DNA of 64,000 bases from Chrysomallon squamiferum (GCA_012295275.1 CM022665.1:4725167-4789166); one strand, 5' to 3'; counted from the first letter of the stretch, positions 43,501 through 55,502 are shown. Made by a program: numbers and translations. The notes: a model not told the origin generated them from the sequence alone.

Positions 43501-46500
43501 ATGGAGGCTGTGCAAGGAATGCTAAACAATGGAGAAATATCTAAACTGACGTTCATCATCCCATCATAGTGACACATTACAATAACCAACCCCTAAGCAG
43601 TTGATTTGTATATATGGATGACAATGTTTGTTCTCACAGAGCAAGAGCCATAGCAGACATTGCTCAACCCAAATGAATATCTTTGGGACATTCTTGGATG
43701 TAAAAAAGAATCCACCAATAGAAACTTGCAGAATTTGAAGCTGCTTTACTTCAGGAATGGGAGTTGCTCCCATAACAAACAATTCAAAGGTTAATTTGTA
43801 GCATGAGGTGTATGGTACAATTAGTAATCCTGTATGCTACTGAGTAACTGGTTGTTCTAGGAATCTTGATGGAACACTGATTTGTTTTTTAATTCCACCT
43901 TGTTTTGTGCTGATGTCAAATTTTTTCAGCCTTCTTTTTTCATACCTGTATGACAACAACAAATGTGGTAGAAATATCTTTTATCGTGTTTCTTATTTGT
44001 ATTTTTATTTCATTCCTAAAATTTTCTGAAAGGCTGTATATCTCCACATTTCCATTTAGCTGATTTTAAATAATGTCCTAAGTGAAGTAATTATTTATTT
44101 TGTAAATTCAGGTATCCCCATTTGACAAGCGTCAGGAAGCTGATAACAAGAAACTGGAGTTTGCCATGGGAAACTCTGACCATCTCACGGTGCTGAATGC
44201 CTACATGGTAATGAATATATTTAATATTATGTCTTAGAGTCTTCCTGTGAATATTTGAAATTAGAAAAACTTTTCATATAATGATAATTAATATGCAGGT
44301 TGATTGTCATTTCATTCCTACTGCAGCAAATTTTGAAATGAAATAATTATATGGGTATATCAGTATTCACATACATATTTCTATATTGCATGTTATTTTA
44401 TACTATATTATGATACTGCATTACTTTTTATATCTTATGTATTACAGTGCATATAATCATCTTCACATTAACCTAATATATCATAAAGGCATTGTGACTT
44501 TTGTTTTAAAATGTCAGCAAACACTGCATTCTTTTTAATGTCTTTAATGAACTGAATTTATAGTCTATTCTCATCTTCAAAGCAGAATTTTTAAATTTTT
44601 ATATATTTAAAAAAAATAAGTGTGTATTGCCTATTTTTATATTGTTTGTCTCACCATATGTTACTTGATAGGCTGTACATTGTTTTTGTACTTTGTGGTG
44701 TTTTGGTTATGTTAAATGAATAGTAAAGGTAAAAATAATTATTTTTCTTCTACTTTGTTTTTTTTTCCTAGGGATGGATCAAAGCAAAAAAGAGAAGTTC
44801 TTATGAAGGGTTTCAGTTCTGTCGAGAAAATTTCCTCTCCATTAAATCTTTACAGGTTTTCTTTTTAATATTTACAAAAAAAACATAATTCACAGTCTTT
44901 GTATCTGTCACATAAAGCCAAATACGTAAAATAATTGATTTTCTCAAGGCAATATTCTCATAATCTTCTCAGCATGGTGCATTTCAGTATATCAGCAAAG
45001 ATGTTGAATTGTGATACTAAGTTGGCATATTTTTGTGAAAAACATTATGATACTTGTTGATATATATGAAATAAATTATAAATGTAGCTGGATTTACGTG
45101 AAATAAATTATTATTATTGTTGGATTTTCATGAAATAAATTATAAATGTAGATGGTTATAGTGAATGTATGGTGAATAAATTATAAAGGATGGTTAATTA
45201 AAGTCTGTAGAGTATGTTTTTTTATCTTGTTAATTATTAAGATTGCCTATAATGGTGAAAACATCAACAAAAGCCATCACTAATATTGAAATGTACTGAG
45301 ATGTATTTCAGCACATTCATTCTTCAGTCCAGTGATGTTGTCATACTCTTGCATCTGGTCTCTGTAATCTTTATACTATCACAAAATCATACTTGCTCAT
45401 AATGGCAGTACTAATAATATCAGCTGAAGTCAACTGAATGTGCCAATTTAGAATGTGGAATTTTTTTTTTTTTTTAAATCCTATTCTGAGACTGAGGTAA
45501 CTCATGTGACTGTTTGTTGTTATTCCAGATGATGTCCAGTTTAAAACAGCAGTTTGTTGAGCTGATTTCTGATATTGGTTTTGTGAAGGAAGGTATCACA
45601 CTGAGAGATGTCGAGAGAGCATCACGCGATGGGACTGATGGTGTTGTCAATGCCACAGGTGAAGAGGTGTGACGAAGTCTTACATTAATTCCATATTTAT
45701 TTATTTTCAATTTTTTTTTTTAAATCTGGTTTATTTTAATTAGACAAGCCAGTAGGTTTCTTTTATTGTTATATTGGTATTATTTTTATTATTCTTACTA
45801 TTATAATTATTATTATTATTATTTATTTATTTATTTTCTAATTTTTTTTTTAAATCTGGTTTATTTCAATAAGACAACTCGTTAGGTTTCTTTTATTATT
45901 ATATTGTTAATGTTGTTATTATTGTTACTATTATCATTAATGTTATTGTTATGGTTTATGATGATGATTATTATCATTATCATTATCATTTATTTATTTA
46001 TTTATTTATTTACTAGTAATAGACATTATTTCATAACCATTTTGCTTTCTTCAACTTTTTATTATGAAAATTCTTTCAGTCTTTGTAAACAACAAGACAT
46101 GAGCATAGAGAGAGGTTTTAACTATTTATTGTGTACACACGTACGCTTGAAGAAAATTTATAGTTATTGTTATGGTCTTGTTTCAGGCAAATGCCAACTG
46201 TGGCAACTGGAAGTTACTGTCAGCAATGTTGGTTGGTGCTTTATATCCTAATGTGGTGCAGATACTTACACCAGAAACTAGATATGCTCAGAGTGGTGCA
46301 GGTAAACAAATCATACAAATAATCACTCATGTATCCATTTTTTCTGAGAAACTTTATTTAAAAACTAAAAATCTCTTTAAGCAATAATAATAATAATAAT
46401 AATAATTAAAAAATAAATAATGGATACTAATGAATATTTTGTTGTTTCATTTGTTATCTTATAACCCACATTTAATCAGAAGTCTTTAATGACAGAGATT

Positions 46501-47986
46501 TTCCTGTTGACATTTTGTTTTAATTTAAATTATATAGTTGTACAGATTTTCTTATTAAAATGTGACTTTCCAAATTTCTTTTGTAAAACTGATTTTTCAG
46601 TGTATTGGTATTCCATGGGAGCATTACAATCTTTTGTTTCTTTTTCTTTTTTTCTTTTTTTTCTCTAAAATTTAAGAATCTGGGTATATTGTTACTGAAA
46701 GTAAAGTATTTTACAATAAGTTTAATTCTTGACTTTAATCTTTAACAGGAGCTGTTATGAGAGCACCAAAACCACAAGAGATGAAATTTAAGACAAAATC
46801 AGATGGATATGTAAGACTTCTTTTGACATTTATATACCAAGATAGATAAATCAAAAGAAGTTATTTTTACCCTTTAATGACATTATCGCAAATTGATTTA
46901 AAAACTTTTTTTATTTATATATTTTTTTTATTATTATTCTTTTATATTGCATTTATTATTATTGACAGTCATGTTTCATAGACTAGAAAATTACTGGTAT
47001 TTTGAATTAATTTTTTTTACATCCATACTGTAATTTATAAGTGTTGTATGTTTAATGCTACACATACTGTAATTTATAATTGATGTGTTTAACGTTACAT
47101 TACACTTTCTTACAAAAATAGTTTTTCTTACTTTTCAGGTATTTATCCATCCATCTTCTATCAATTTCCAAGTCCGACATTACGAGAGTCCATATTTAGT
47201 ATACCATGAGAAAGTGAAGACATCGAAGGTCAGCGTTAATATGGAAACTTTTTAATTTTAAGAAATAATAACAGTTACTGTAATAATAAAAATGGTGATG
47301 GCGATGATGTTGATGATGATAAAAATAATACTAAATCAGACTAATAATTTTATCTATAATTTTTTAATAAAATTTGCCAATCTAATAAGTTATCAATCAT
47401 TCTGATTTTTGCTAGTAATAAAATAATACGGTGTGAGGAATGAAATGCATGATGGCTGACATTTTCTATGTCATTATATTTTATTATTTGTCAAAAAAAA
47501 GAAAAGAAAGTGCTGATAAAAAGACTAAAGAAATCAAAACCAAACTGTTTTTTTATCCCAGGGGTGTCAAGGAATTTGTTTCCAAGCTATTACATTTATG
47601 TATATCATTCTGTTAACAGGTTTATATCCGAGACTGCACAATGGTGTCTGTGTATCCACTGCTGCTGTTTGGTAGTAGTGACATCTCCATTGATTTAGAA
47701 CGTGGTGATTTTGTTCTCTCTATTGATGACGGGTGGATTAGATTTCTAGTCAAGTCACACAAGGTAGGTGTTTAACATTTTTCAAGCATATTTCATTAGA
47801 TTTTGTTGTCGTTCTTTCTACTGATGATAGATGAATAAAATCACGAGTTAGGATTCTGTTTTAACATTTTTCAAACAATTTGGTTATTTTTTTTTGTCCT
47901 TGTGACTTTTAAAATTATTTCAATTCTTTTATCATTTTATTTTTTTTAATTTTAATTTTATTATTTATTTATTTATTTATTTATTT

Positions 47987-48021
<35 letters not shown>

Positions 48022-48947
48022 ACATCATAACATAAAATCAAATGTGATGTAGAATATAATAATAAAATTATGAAGCAATCTCAGCAGTAGTAGTGATATT
48101 GCAACCAATCATACTTAAGGCAAATATTCTATCATCAAACTATAGCTTTGTCTCAAGAGTGTAATAAAAATGTACCAAAAACACTCTGTGTTTTAGAAGT
48201 AGGTGTTTGTCTGAATTCCCCTGACATGCATTAGTTTTCAGCTTGCTCATCTTTGAGTTGTTTTTTCCTCACCGAAGCACGATTCCTACAAGTCCTTAAA
48301 ACCCATAAAAGTGCTGCATTTCAAAGTTGTCAAATTAGAACATTTAAATATCACTAAATTTCAGACAAAAGTCCATTAAAAGCATGTTATGGTGTTTACC
48401 AAAGTTCTGTCCTTCATTATCCTCAAGCCAGTATTTTGTGTGGCAAAAAACAATATTTTTTCAGAACTGCAGAGGTGACTGTACTGTAGTGTTGAGGGTG
48501 AAAACGGTGATAACCATTGGACTTGTAATTATTAACAGTAGCCCTTGGATGTTTGCTCTATCAAATTTTAATAACTCTTTGAGTCTATGTTATAATTTAT
48601 TTATATTTATCAGTGCTTGTGTATTGATTTGTCTGTAGTAAATCATTTGCATGCAGTAAGTAGAATATTTAAAAAAAACATGTTTGCAAAAATCATTAAC
48701 ATGAAAATGTATTCAGACGTAACTTAGAGATACTAATTTCTTACTGAAATAAGATATTAAATATTAAAATTATATATATATATATTTTTTTCTTTTTCTC
48801 CAGATTGCTGAGCTTGTGAAAGAGTTAAAGGGAGAGCTTGATCAACTTTTGGCTGACAAGATCTGTAATCCGAACATGGATCTGTGTACTTGTCCTAGAG
48901 GTAGTCGAATAATCGATACCATTGTCAAGTTAATGACAACACAATAA
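29731..48947 (+). CDS. DHX57: DHX57, DEAH-box ATP-dependent RNA helicase, 27 coding exons, one apparent frameshift
   Basis: Exons: 29731-29996, 30255-30377, 30916-31080, 31563-32514, 33016-33137, 33677-33872, 34359-34483, 35026-35159, 35595-35649, 36022-36192, 36740-36849, 37460-37563, 37921-37980, 38280-38393, 38601-38764, 40287-40363, 40872-40967, 41981-42030, 42261-42351, 44112-44207, 44772-44855, 45529-45666, 46187-46301, 46749-46810, 47139-47228, 47620-47763, 48804-48947. About 1,348 residues (human 1,386). In order: RG-rich N-terminus; UBA (about 175-217); RWD-type region with an inserted CCCH finger C297-x7-C305-x5-C311-x3-H315; helicase core with GMTGCGKTT (540-548), DEVH (641-644), SAT (673-675), TNIAETSI (about 874-881) and QRKGRAGR (about 921-928); helicase-associated and OB-fold C-terminus ending TCPRGSRI and VKLMTTQ. 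Order and motifs match DHX57 end to end. Exon 10 needs a +1 shift near 36059-36069 (otherwise TGA at 36077). The exon 2 donor (GG|GTCTGT) is weak but keeps phase. Confidence 0.93.
34871..34985 (+). repeat. (TTTTTA)n hexamer array just upstream of DHX57 exon 8
   Basis: About 17 near-perfect TTTTTA units followed by TTTTA units end 40 bp before the exon 8 start at 35026. The array lies beside the polypyrimidine tract of the acceptor. Confidence 0.9.
35891..35948 (+). repeat. (ATT)n microsatellite in DHX57 intron 9
   Basis: A trinucleotide array of about 19 units between exons 9 and 10; the open frame across it joins repeat translation to real exon 10. Confidence 0.9.
36421..36600. mobile_element. 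Complete 180-bp palindromic MITE with CACA target duplication, DHX57 intron 10
   Basis: The 24-bp terminal inverted repeats at 36421-36444 and 36577-36600 match at 23 of 24 positions (GGGTCATTCC, then GTCAAATCACCC). The inverted match continues inward through AAACCC, a GACCGTCTC-like block and ATTTTTATAAAAC, so most of the element folds into one long hairpin around a central loop of about 45 bp. CACA flanks it on both sides (36417-36420 and 36601-36604), consistent with a 4-bp target duplication. There is no coding capacity. I cannot assign it to a superfamily. Confidence 0.85.
40524..40640 (+). repeat. (CT)n with degenerate CCCT/CCTA tail, DHX57 intron 16
   Basis: A pure CT run is followed by CCCT-type and CTCTAC-type units, a polypyrimidine tract of over 100 bp with its pyrimidines on the transcript strand. 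Confidence 0.9.
41030..41350. repeat. Compositional island in DHX57 intron 17, probable dispersed repeat
   Basis: About 320 bp of clearly higher GC than the rest of the intron, with repeated CTGCAG, AGGTCATCACC and GACCATCACCAGC-like elements and no long open frame. It looks like a decayed interspersed element (SINE/LINE-like), but I see no recognisable tRNA promoter or domain. Confidence 0.3.
43567..43813 (+). pseudogene. Decayed Tc1/mariner transposase C-terminus in DHX57 intron 19
   Basis: Broken-frame translation shows in order [23 protein letters not shown] from 43614 (the Tc1 D-N-x-x-x-H-x-A-R block around the second catalytic Asp), NEYLWDILG about 43672-43699 (the LNPIEHLWD block, with the segment between deleted), and [14 protein letters not shown], then QTIQRLI and CSMRC at about 43730-43810 (the usual C-terminal end). 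Reading requires frame changes and passes an in-frame stop, so it is inactive. No terminal repeats are visible. Confidence 0.75.
45067..45192 (+). repeat. Imperfect short tandem repeat, DHX57 intron 21
   Basis: Four degenerate copies of a roughly 32-38 bp unit containing GAAATAAATTATAAATGTAG and a GG-containing end occur in succession. Confidence 0.6.
45721..45906 (+). repeat. Two 56-bp direct repeats spaced by 130 bp, DHX57 intron 22
   Basis: 45721-45776 and 45851-45906 share TAAATCTGGTTTATTT, then AGACAA, TAGGTTTCTTTTATT and ATATTG, with about 7 mismatches. The spacer is filled by TTA and TTTA microsatellite, suggesting a local 130-bp duplication. Confidence 0.75.
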
Positions 48948-48969
48948 ACTGTTCCTGCATGGAATATAA

Positions 48970-49012
<43 letters not shown>

Positions 49013-49832
49013 AGAACAGTTGAAAATAATGCTGAATTTAGGAATATCTTTATTTATATGTTTATGAAGACCAAAGAGAAACTTGAAGATTTACAGCTTT
49101 AAAAGTTGAAGAGTTTCTAATCTCCAATTTGAAATGATCTTTGAAGTTAAAGTAAAAATATTTTATTTATTTATTTATGAAAATCCTGAAGCAAACTAGA
49201 AGATTTACTTCTGTGAAAACATTATTGAAATTTTATACATTTATTTAATAAGATTAGCAGACAAAACATGAATTTCTACATGTTAATGTTTTTGAAAATA
49301 ACAGCTGATTTGCACAGTAATCAGAAATATTCATTTTGGTAAGTGAATTTCAGAAAACAGGGCGCTGTGATCATAGTGGCCTATAAATTTTAAAATGAAG
49401 AAAAATCGGTGGCTGGTAAAAACCAAAATCGGGGATGAGTTGTCCCCTAAATGACTCTGGGTCTGCATAAGTAAATGATTTGAAAAGTTAACTTATTCAG
49501 ACTTTAAAAGTGACTTTTTCGTTTTCTTTGCTTTTCATATTATTTATTTATTATTTTTATAAATTTTGGATATACCCAGTCAAATTATGCAATATTTTAT
49601 TATATAATGTCCGAGCCACTGATAATTTATCTTAACAGTTTTCAAAGTCTTCCAATTAAAACCACGTTATAGTGCGTTTCATGAAGTTGTGATAGTAGTT
49701 ATTCTGTTCATTAATAATAATAATAATGTTGATGAGGAGGACGATGATGCTAATAACAACGACCACAACCAAAAAAAAATAAATAAAAATGTAAATATTT
49801 ATCTTCTTACTTTATCATTTGTTTAATAATTT
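48948..49832 (+). other. DHX57: 3' UTR and downstream flank of DHX57
   Basis: AATAAA overlaps the stop codon (48943-48948), too close to be the main signal. A pure (TG)n array lies at 48971-49012. The stretch to about 49.36 kb is CpG-poor, then CpGs reappear, which suggests the transcript ends between about 49.3 and 49.8 kb. I see no unambiguous poly(A) signal and no further exon. Confidence 0.35.
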
Positions 49833-49909
49833 ACGTTTTGCATGTGCAAGTAGAAGTGAGTTTATCTCGCTCTTTGTTAAAGCATGATTTTGAATAACGT
49901 ATGGACGTA
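49833..49909 (+). repeat. 77-bp dispersed direct repeat, copy 1
   Basis: Matches 51302-51378 at 75 of 77 positions with no indels (starts ACGTTTTGCATGTGCAAG, ends TATGGACGTA). It is not low-complexity and has no obvious terminal repeats. Confidence 0.9.
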
Positions 49910-50052
49910 ACGAATCTCGCAATATACCGCAAAATATCTCAAAAACCGCCAGGGTGCTTGTTAAATTCGTGAAGAAAACAAAATCCACATCCGGCAGAAA
50001 AACGAAGCAAAGATGTAAACGAGACTGGTGCTAAATAAATACATAAGAACAC

Positions 50053-50144
<92 letters not shown>

Positions 50145-50240
50145 TGGTAGTGGTAGTGGTAGTGGTAGTGGTAGTGGTAGTGGTAGTGGTAGTGGTAGTG
50201 GTAGTGGTAGTAGTGGTAGTGGTAGTGGTAGTGGTAGTGG
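50053..50240 (+). repeat. Compound (AAT)n-(AGT)n-(GGTAGT)n array
   Basis: AAT units (50053-50100) pass directly into AGT (50101-50139) and then into a higher-order GGTAGT hexamer (50140-50240). The long Thr-rich and Leu/Pro-rich frames on the minus strand are translations of this array, not genes. Confidence 0.95.
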
Positions 50241-50851
50241 TAAATGCACCGTCAGGATATTTCATATAATTATGTGAAGAAAAAAGCCACTAACAACACC
50301 GCCTGTTGATTCCTTCCCCCCATAAAATCATTCGTATATATTGTGATCGGTAACATTTCGAGCTTGTTTTGTCCGAGTAATAAGTACTACACCTGGAATC
50401 ATGGTTTAGGTGTTCATTTTAATAAACAACATGCAATAGTACTAAGATATATGTTCATTAATTAATTCGAGACTTATTCGGCAGATTTCCACAAGGTAAA
50501 CAGGCAGCAACAGACAGTTCATATGTACAAGCTGCATATTAGAAATGTGCTGCGTTCTGCCGTTATTAATTTTATTTCTCATGCAAGATAAAAGATTGAA
50601 ATCTATTACTCATTATTCAGAAATCGTCTGGGGAATGGTTATTATAGTTTAGTCTTGACAATAGGACAAGGCATACAAATTGTTTCCTGAGTAAGAAAAG
50701 GTTTCAGTCATTAATCAAAACGTAAAGAAAGACAGAAAAACCCCAAAACAGACATTTATTAAAAATTATATCTACGTTTCTCCTGACCCAGCTGGTCTCT
50801 GGTAAACGATACACGTAACGAATGTAAACTTACGACACATCCTAAGGCGTA

Positions 50852-50859
50852 TGACGTCA
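50852..50859. promoter_or_regulatory. CRE palindrome with nearby CCAAT-type site in a CpG-bearing block
   Basis: A perfect TGACGTCA lies 26 bp from GATTGG (inverted CCAAT type) within the CpG-bearing block 50800-50960. On the minus strand a consensus donor (GTC|GTAAGT) follows at about 50829. The block could be an unassigned promoter and first exon, but no coding exon is found to go with it. Confidence 0.2.
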
Positions 50860-51301
50860 TCAGGATCGGACTTCGGTCAAGCCCGATTGGTCATTTCCTG
50901 TGTCTTCATAATCGATTGCCCGACGACAAAGATGACCGAAACCTAATATTCAACCTGTCAGTGCTAATTTCCGCGACACTGATACAAATTTGGCAACAAC
51001 ACGAGAAGAACGAATATTATTTTCAGCATGTGTGAAAGCGAAGTTCGAATTAATAAATAATGGATTTAATAATTCAGTTAATCCACAGCTGAAATATTAC
51101 ACGTATAAGTTAAGACATAATACAGCATTATGCTAGTAACGACTAATGTTTTGTAATGATACTTTTTTTTTTCTATTGTTACTATTGCATAAAATATTTA
51201 AAATAAAATTGAATAATAAATAATAATATCAAAACAACTTTTTTTTTTTTTTTTTTTGTAGCAGTACACAAAAAGAAAACATTTTTATTCTTAGATCTTG
51301 C

Positions 51302-51378
51302 ACGTTTTGCATGTGCAAGTTGAAGTGAGTTTATCTCGCTCTTTATTAAAGCATGATTTTGAATAACGTATGGACGTA
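51302..51378 (+). repeat. 77-bp dispersed direct repeat, copy 2
   Basis: Second copy of the 49833-49909 unit, same orientation, 1,469 bp downstream; it differs only at one A/T and one G/A position. The flanks differ at once on both sides. Confidence 0.9.
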
Positions 51379-53117
51379 CTCTGAAAGAAGTAAGTGTGTC
51401 ATATAATGATGCATTTCTGACGTTATTTTTGGTGCTCTTATTATTTTCTTGAAATATTTAACTTGTAAAAGTAATTTACCTTCTTCGAAAGAATTTCTTT
51501 TCTTCTTTTCTTATTTGTTTATGTTATTGCTTATGGCCACTTAGTTTTTTTATTTAAATATATTTTTATTTGATATGTATAAAGTGTCAATTATATATGT
51601 TAGATATTTATGTATGTATGTATGTATGTATGTATGTATGTATGTATTTTTTAATTATTATTATTATTTTAAATCGTGGCAACTCTGTGCACATTCACAA
51701 AATGTAATTACTTGTAATAACTAAATGTATATATTAAGGAGACAGTATGAAGTAATATCCCTAATACAGATATATGTTGAGTATTGGTACATTCATATAA
51801 TTAATTTCTAATCTCATTTAATATTTTATATGTCGTTTTTTTCTGTGTGACCGTATATTAATTGATATTCTAAAATAGTAAATGCTTTAGAAAATTACTT
51901 TTTAAAATGTATTTATTATTATTATTACTATTTTAAGTTTTATTATTATTATTTTTTTTACTATCGTCTATCTTGGATGAAAAACTGAAATGAAAGAATT
52001 TACAGGAAAAAAAAAATTCAAAATCGCAACATCATGCTCATAGAAGGTCTTGTGTTGACCTTAATGGTGCACGTAGATAGATCTTTCCAGTTCTTAAATA
52101 ATCACAAATTAGGTATTTTCTGTTTTATCAATGATAAATATTTCAGATTTGAAAACAGTATACTGCCCAGAATAAGACCAAAACAGTAACTGCTGCCAAC
52201 CCTATACACGAATATTTTCGTGTAGTGCTATGGAGCACTGTAAAATTTAAAACATTTTTTTTATTTATTACTAAATGTTTTTCTTTCATTCTTTCCTTTT
52301 TCCCTCCTTTACTCCTAGTACCATGTCAGTTCAGCTTTGAACATCTTATTTCAATTTTTTTTTTTTTTTTTTGTATTATTATGACTACATTTAGAAATAG
52401 GCAAGATGAACATAAAACATCTGAATCCAGCCTCATTTGGCCCTGTGACTAACGCAAATCGCGCGTTTTGACGTATGGGTCTCCGACATGTTGAGTTAGT
52501 CTCGATCTACATGCATTATTACAATATAATTTAAAGACTTTTAGTGTTTGGATTTGATACTGTTATACATCACGCTACGAACACTGAAATCAATACCAGC
52601 CTTTTCTGAGATGACAATGAATTTGCATGCAGAGAACGTAAAAGAATAAAAAGCAATTTGTTTGTGGCAATTGAATCATTCCGACCTGACAAAGGCCAAT
52701 GGTATACTTTATTGGATCTGTTTTCTATTAAAAAGGAGCTTCAGATTCCCCGTTGACAGTCTAAAAATCTCATCAAGTATTGATCAAAGTCGCGTATTCA
52801 TTTGTTTATAGGATGTATTCAGACTACATTTGTTTCTGCTGAAAGATCTACTGAAAGCCAGCACTTCAAGTTGAGTTACAGACGTTTTAAATATTAATTT
52901 ATTGTGGAATCACAGATAACAAGTAAATACTGATGTTATTACACCTTTAATAGACTGCTACGCGTTTTTATAATGATATTTTATAGAATTAGGAGGCATT
53001 CTGTATTAGAACTGACAATAATGGAGGAAGTATTGGACATTATTAAATAAATTGGATTTTTTTCTTTAAAGTTATGTCATCCAGAGTGATGCCGCTTTTA
53101 CTGAATCCGTCCCTGTA

Positions 53118-53281
53118 GTAGTAGTAATAGTATTAGTAATAGTAGTGGTAGTAAAATCAGTGGATGTGGTAGCAGTAGTAGTTGGTTTGTTGTTTTAATA
53201 GTAGTAATAATATCAGCAACACTATTAGTAGTAGAAGTGGCAGTAGTAGTAGTAGTAGTAGCAGTAGTAGTAGTAGTAGAT
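53118..53281 (+). repeat. Interrupted (TAG)n array
   Basis: Repeated TAG/CAG/TGG trinucleotides with interruptions, followed by (ATT)n at 53341-53376. Confidence 0.85.
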
Positions 53282-53336
53282 GAAGAAGTGAAACAGTATT
53301 TTATATTTGTATTTTCTTATACGGATTAGAGAAATT

Positions 53337-53377
<41 letters not shown>

Positions 53378-53399
53378 TTATCTTTCGAAGTGATACAAG

Positions 53400-53618
53400 A
53401 AAAATACCAGCGAAAAGTGTTACAAAATGACCCATTTACGATGACCGTTTAGTCAGACACTACATTGCAGACAGAGACGCACAACCATGGGGAAATTATT
53501 TGCAGTAACTAAATAATACTTTTTTGGACTAATTAAGTGAAGCTGGATAAATATCCCAGCACACCTGACGATCTCTCACGGCACTAGACTGCCCCGGCAC
53601 ACTGGTTGAAAAGCACTG
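53400..53618 (-). mobile_element. Terminal part of a hAT (Charlie-type) element
   Basis: Read on the minus strand from 53618, the sequence begins CAGTGCTTTTCAACC and continues GTGTGCCGGGGCAGTC, then GTGCCGTGAGAGATCG and TCAGGTGTGC, the typical subterminal order of hAT-Charlie elements. The other terminus and any transposase frame are not visible; the inner side runs into (ATT)n. A copy of the expected 8-bp duplication (ATCCAAAA after 53618) was not found upstream. Confidence 0.6.
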
Positions 53619-55431
53619 ATCCAAAATAGCCACTGACACCTGCTTTGGTGTTAGTGTTGACATTAAGAAAAAACGACATTTCGAAATCACCTAATTTGGC
53701 ACCTCTATTATTAAATGGGTTTTCCGATTACCTTAAGAGACGACTTAAATTACGATTAATCTGTTAGTTTTCGTACGTTTGAGATTCTTGTTACTAGGTG
53801 ATTACGCTTTCGTCACTTCAGGAGTCATTTTCAGTTCCGAGTGAATTCAAATGACACGTGGGCTGTTACTAAATCTTTATTTGGATATTCAGTGTGGGCG
53901 GACATAATGGACATAATGTCAATTTCTTTTTCTTTCAGCATATTCGATCTGTTTATTATTGGTTTTTAATTTAATTTTTTTTTAATTTTGTATTTATTTA
54001 TTAATTAATTATTATCTTTTTTTTTTTCTTTTTTTTCTGCTTTTTGCTTATATGTGTGAACTTGAACAGAAATAATAATACATTTATACTTGAGTTGTAT
54101 TTTGAGTGCAAATACCATTGTACCGATTTGCAAGCAACAATAAAAATCTATGCACTAGCCTCTAGGTGAAAAAGCAACCATCCAAAAAAAAAAAAAAAAT
54201 TCCAGGGCACCCATATTTTTACACAAAACCGTCTTTAAAACATAGAACTGGATATAAACGTTAAGTTTTATTTATTTATTTTTTTAAAATAGTTGTAGTA
54301 GTAGGTATAGTGGCAATAGTCAGATAAAAAGTATTGCAGTCGTGGTAACGGTTGCTAAAACGAATAATTATTGTAGTAGTAACTGTGGTTAATGTTGTCA
54401 AAAAGTACCCGTAACAACAGCATGATAACGGTTGCCAAAAAGTACTGAAGAAGTAGCAGCAGTAATTGTAATGTTCGCCAAAACTTAATGTAGTAGCTGT
54501 CAAAAAGGTATTTTCAGTTGTAGATTGTAGTTGTACTGACTGCTGAAATTTGTCAATGATTGATAACAGCGGTGTTACCAGCTGTGTGTGTAAAATTAAA
54601 AAAATAGGTGAAACGGTGACTGAAATGAAAAACGTGATGAGATGGCGTAGGACGAAACCGATGGTGGTCCTGGGGCCTAAGCTGCATCCTGACACACTTG
54701 GCCGTAAGAAATGGAACAGACTGTAAATCAGACCACGCCAGCCGTTACGCTCGGCAAACGCTACGACCCAGCAAGTACGTTTTCATTACAGGCAACAAAG
54801 CAGCGGGGACCTTGACGAAGTTTGAGACGACTTCTTTTAAAAGCACGGTGCTCTCGACACTGCTATCTTTAATCATGTTTTTGTTCTTTGATGTAGAAAA
54901 TAGAGATATGAAAAGGCTGTGGTCGTGTTTTCCTACCAGGTATTAACACAACCAGCGCGGTGTTACATGTCCGAAATAATAGCGAACACACGCCCGTGGT
55001 TGTGGCTTGTAAATTAGTTTATTGATTTAGTTGAAAATTCGATGTTCGGTTAACTGCTCTGTTTGAACTCGGTGACAAGATGACTAATATGTTCTTTGAC
55101 AAATTGAAGAAATAACATTCATGTTAAAAATATATAAAAAAATAAAAATAAAAATAAAAATAATAATAATAATTAAAATGAAGAAGAAGAAGAAGAAGAA
55201 GAAGAAGATGAAACAAAGACAAAAAAAAAAGAACAGCACGAAATATTGTCGAGGAAGAGTACAAAAACTTAAATGAATGAATAATTAATTAGCGAGGTCT
55301 GTACATATTTTAATGCTAGCGGTTATTAAGTTTTAGGTATTTGGAGGTTTGTTTGTGTGACTGACTGTTTAACTTTTATATGAATTTTGCTAAAGACGGA
55401 AAGACAAATGTCATCATCATCACCATTGTCA

Positions 55432-55435
<4 letters not shown>
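53619..55435. other. Intergenic, with an unexplained CpG-rich island
   Basis: No gene is assigned. The segment of about 54600-54970 is richer in GC and CpG than its surroundings and contains an 82-codon open frame (from a non-ATG codon at 54698) that shows no domain. On the plus strand CCCAGCAA|GTACGT at 54774-54775 resembles a donor. The Thr/Ser-rich minus frame at 54276-54695 comes from TAG/CAA-type repeats. Confidence 0.25.

Positions 55436-55502
<67 letters not shown>

Noticed and set aside
49939-50265. Long Thr-rich and Leu/Pro-rich minus frames
   Set aside because: Direct translations of the AAT/AGT/GGTAGT array.
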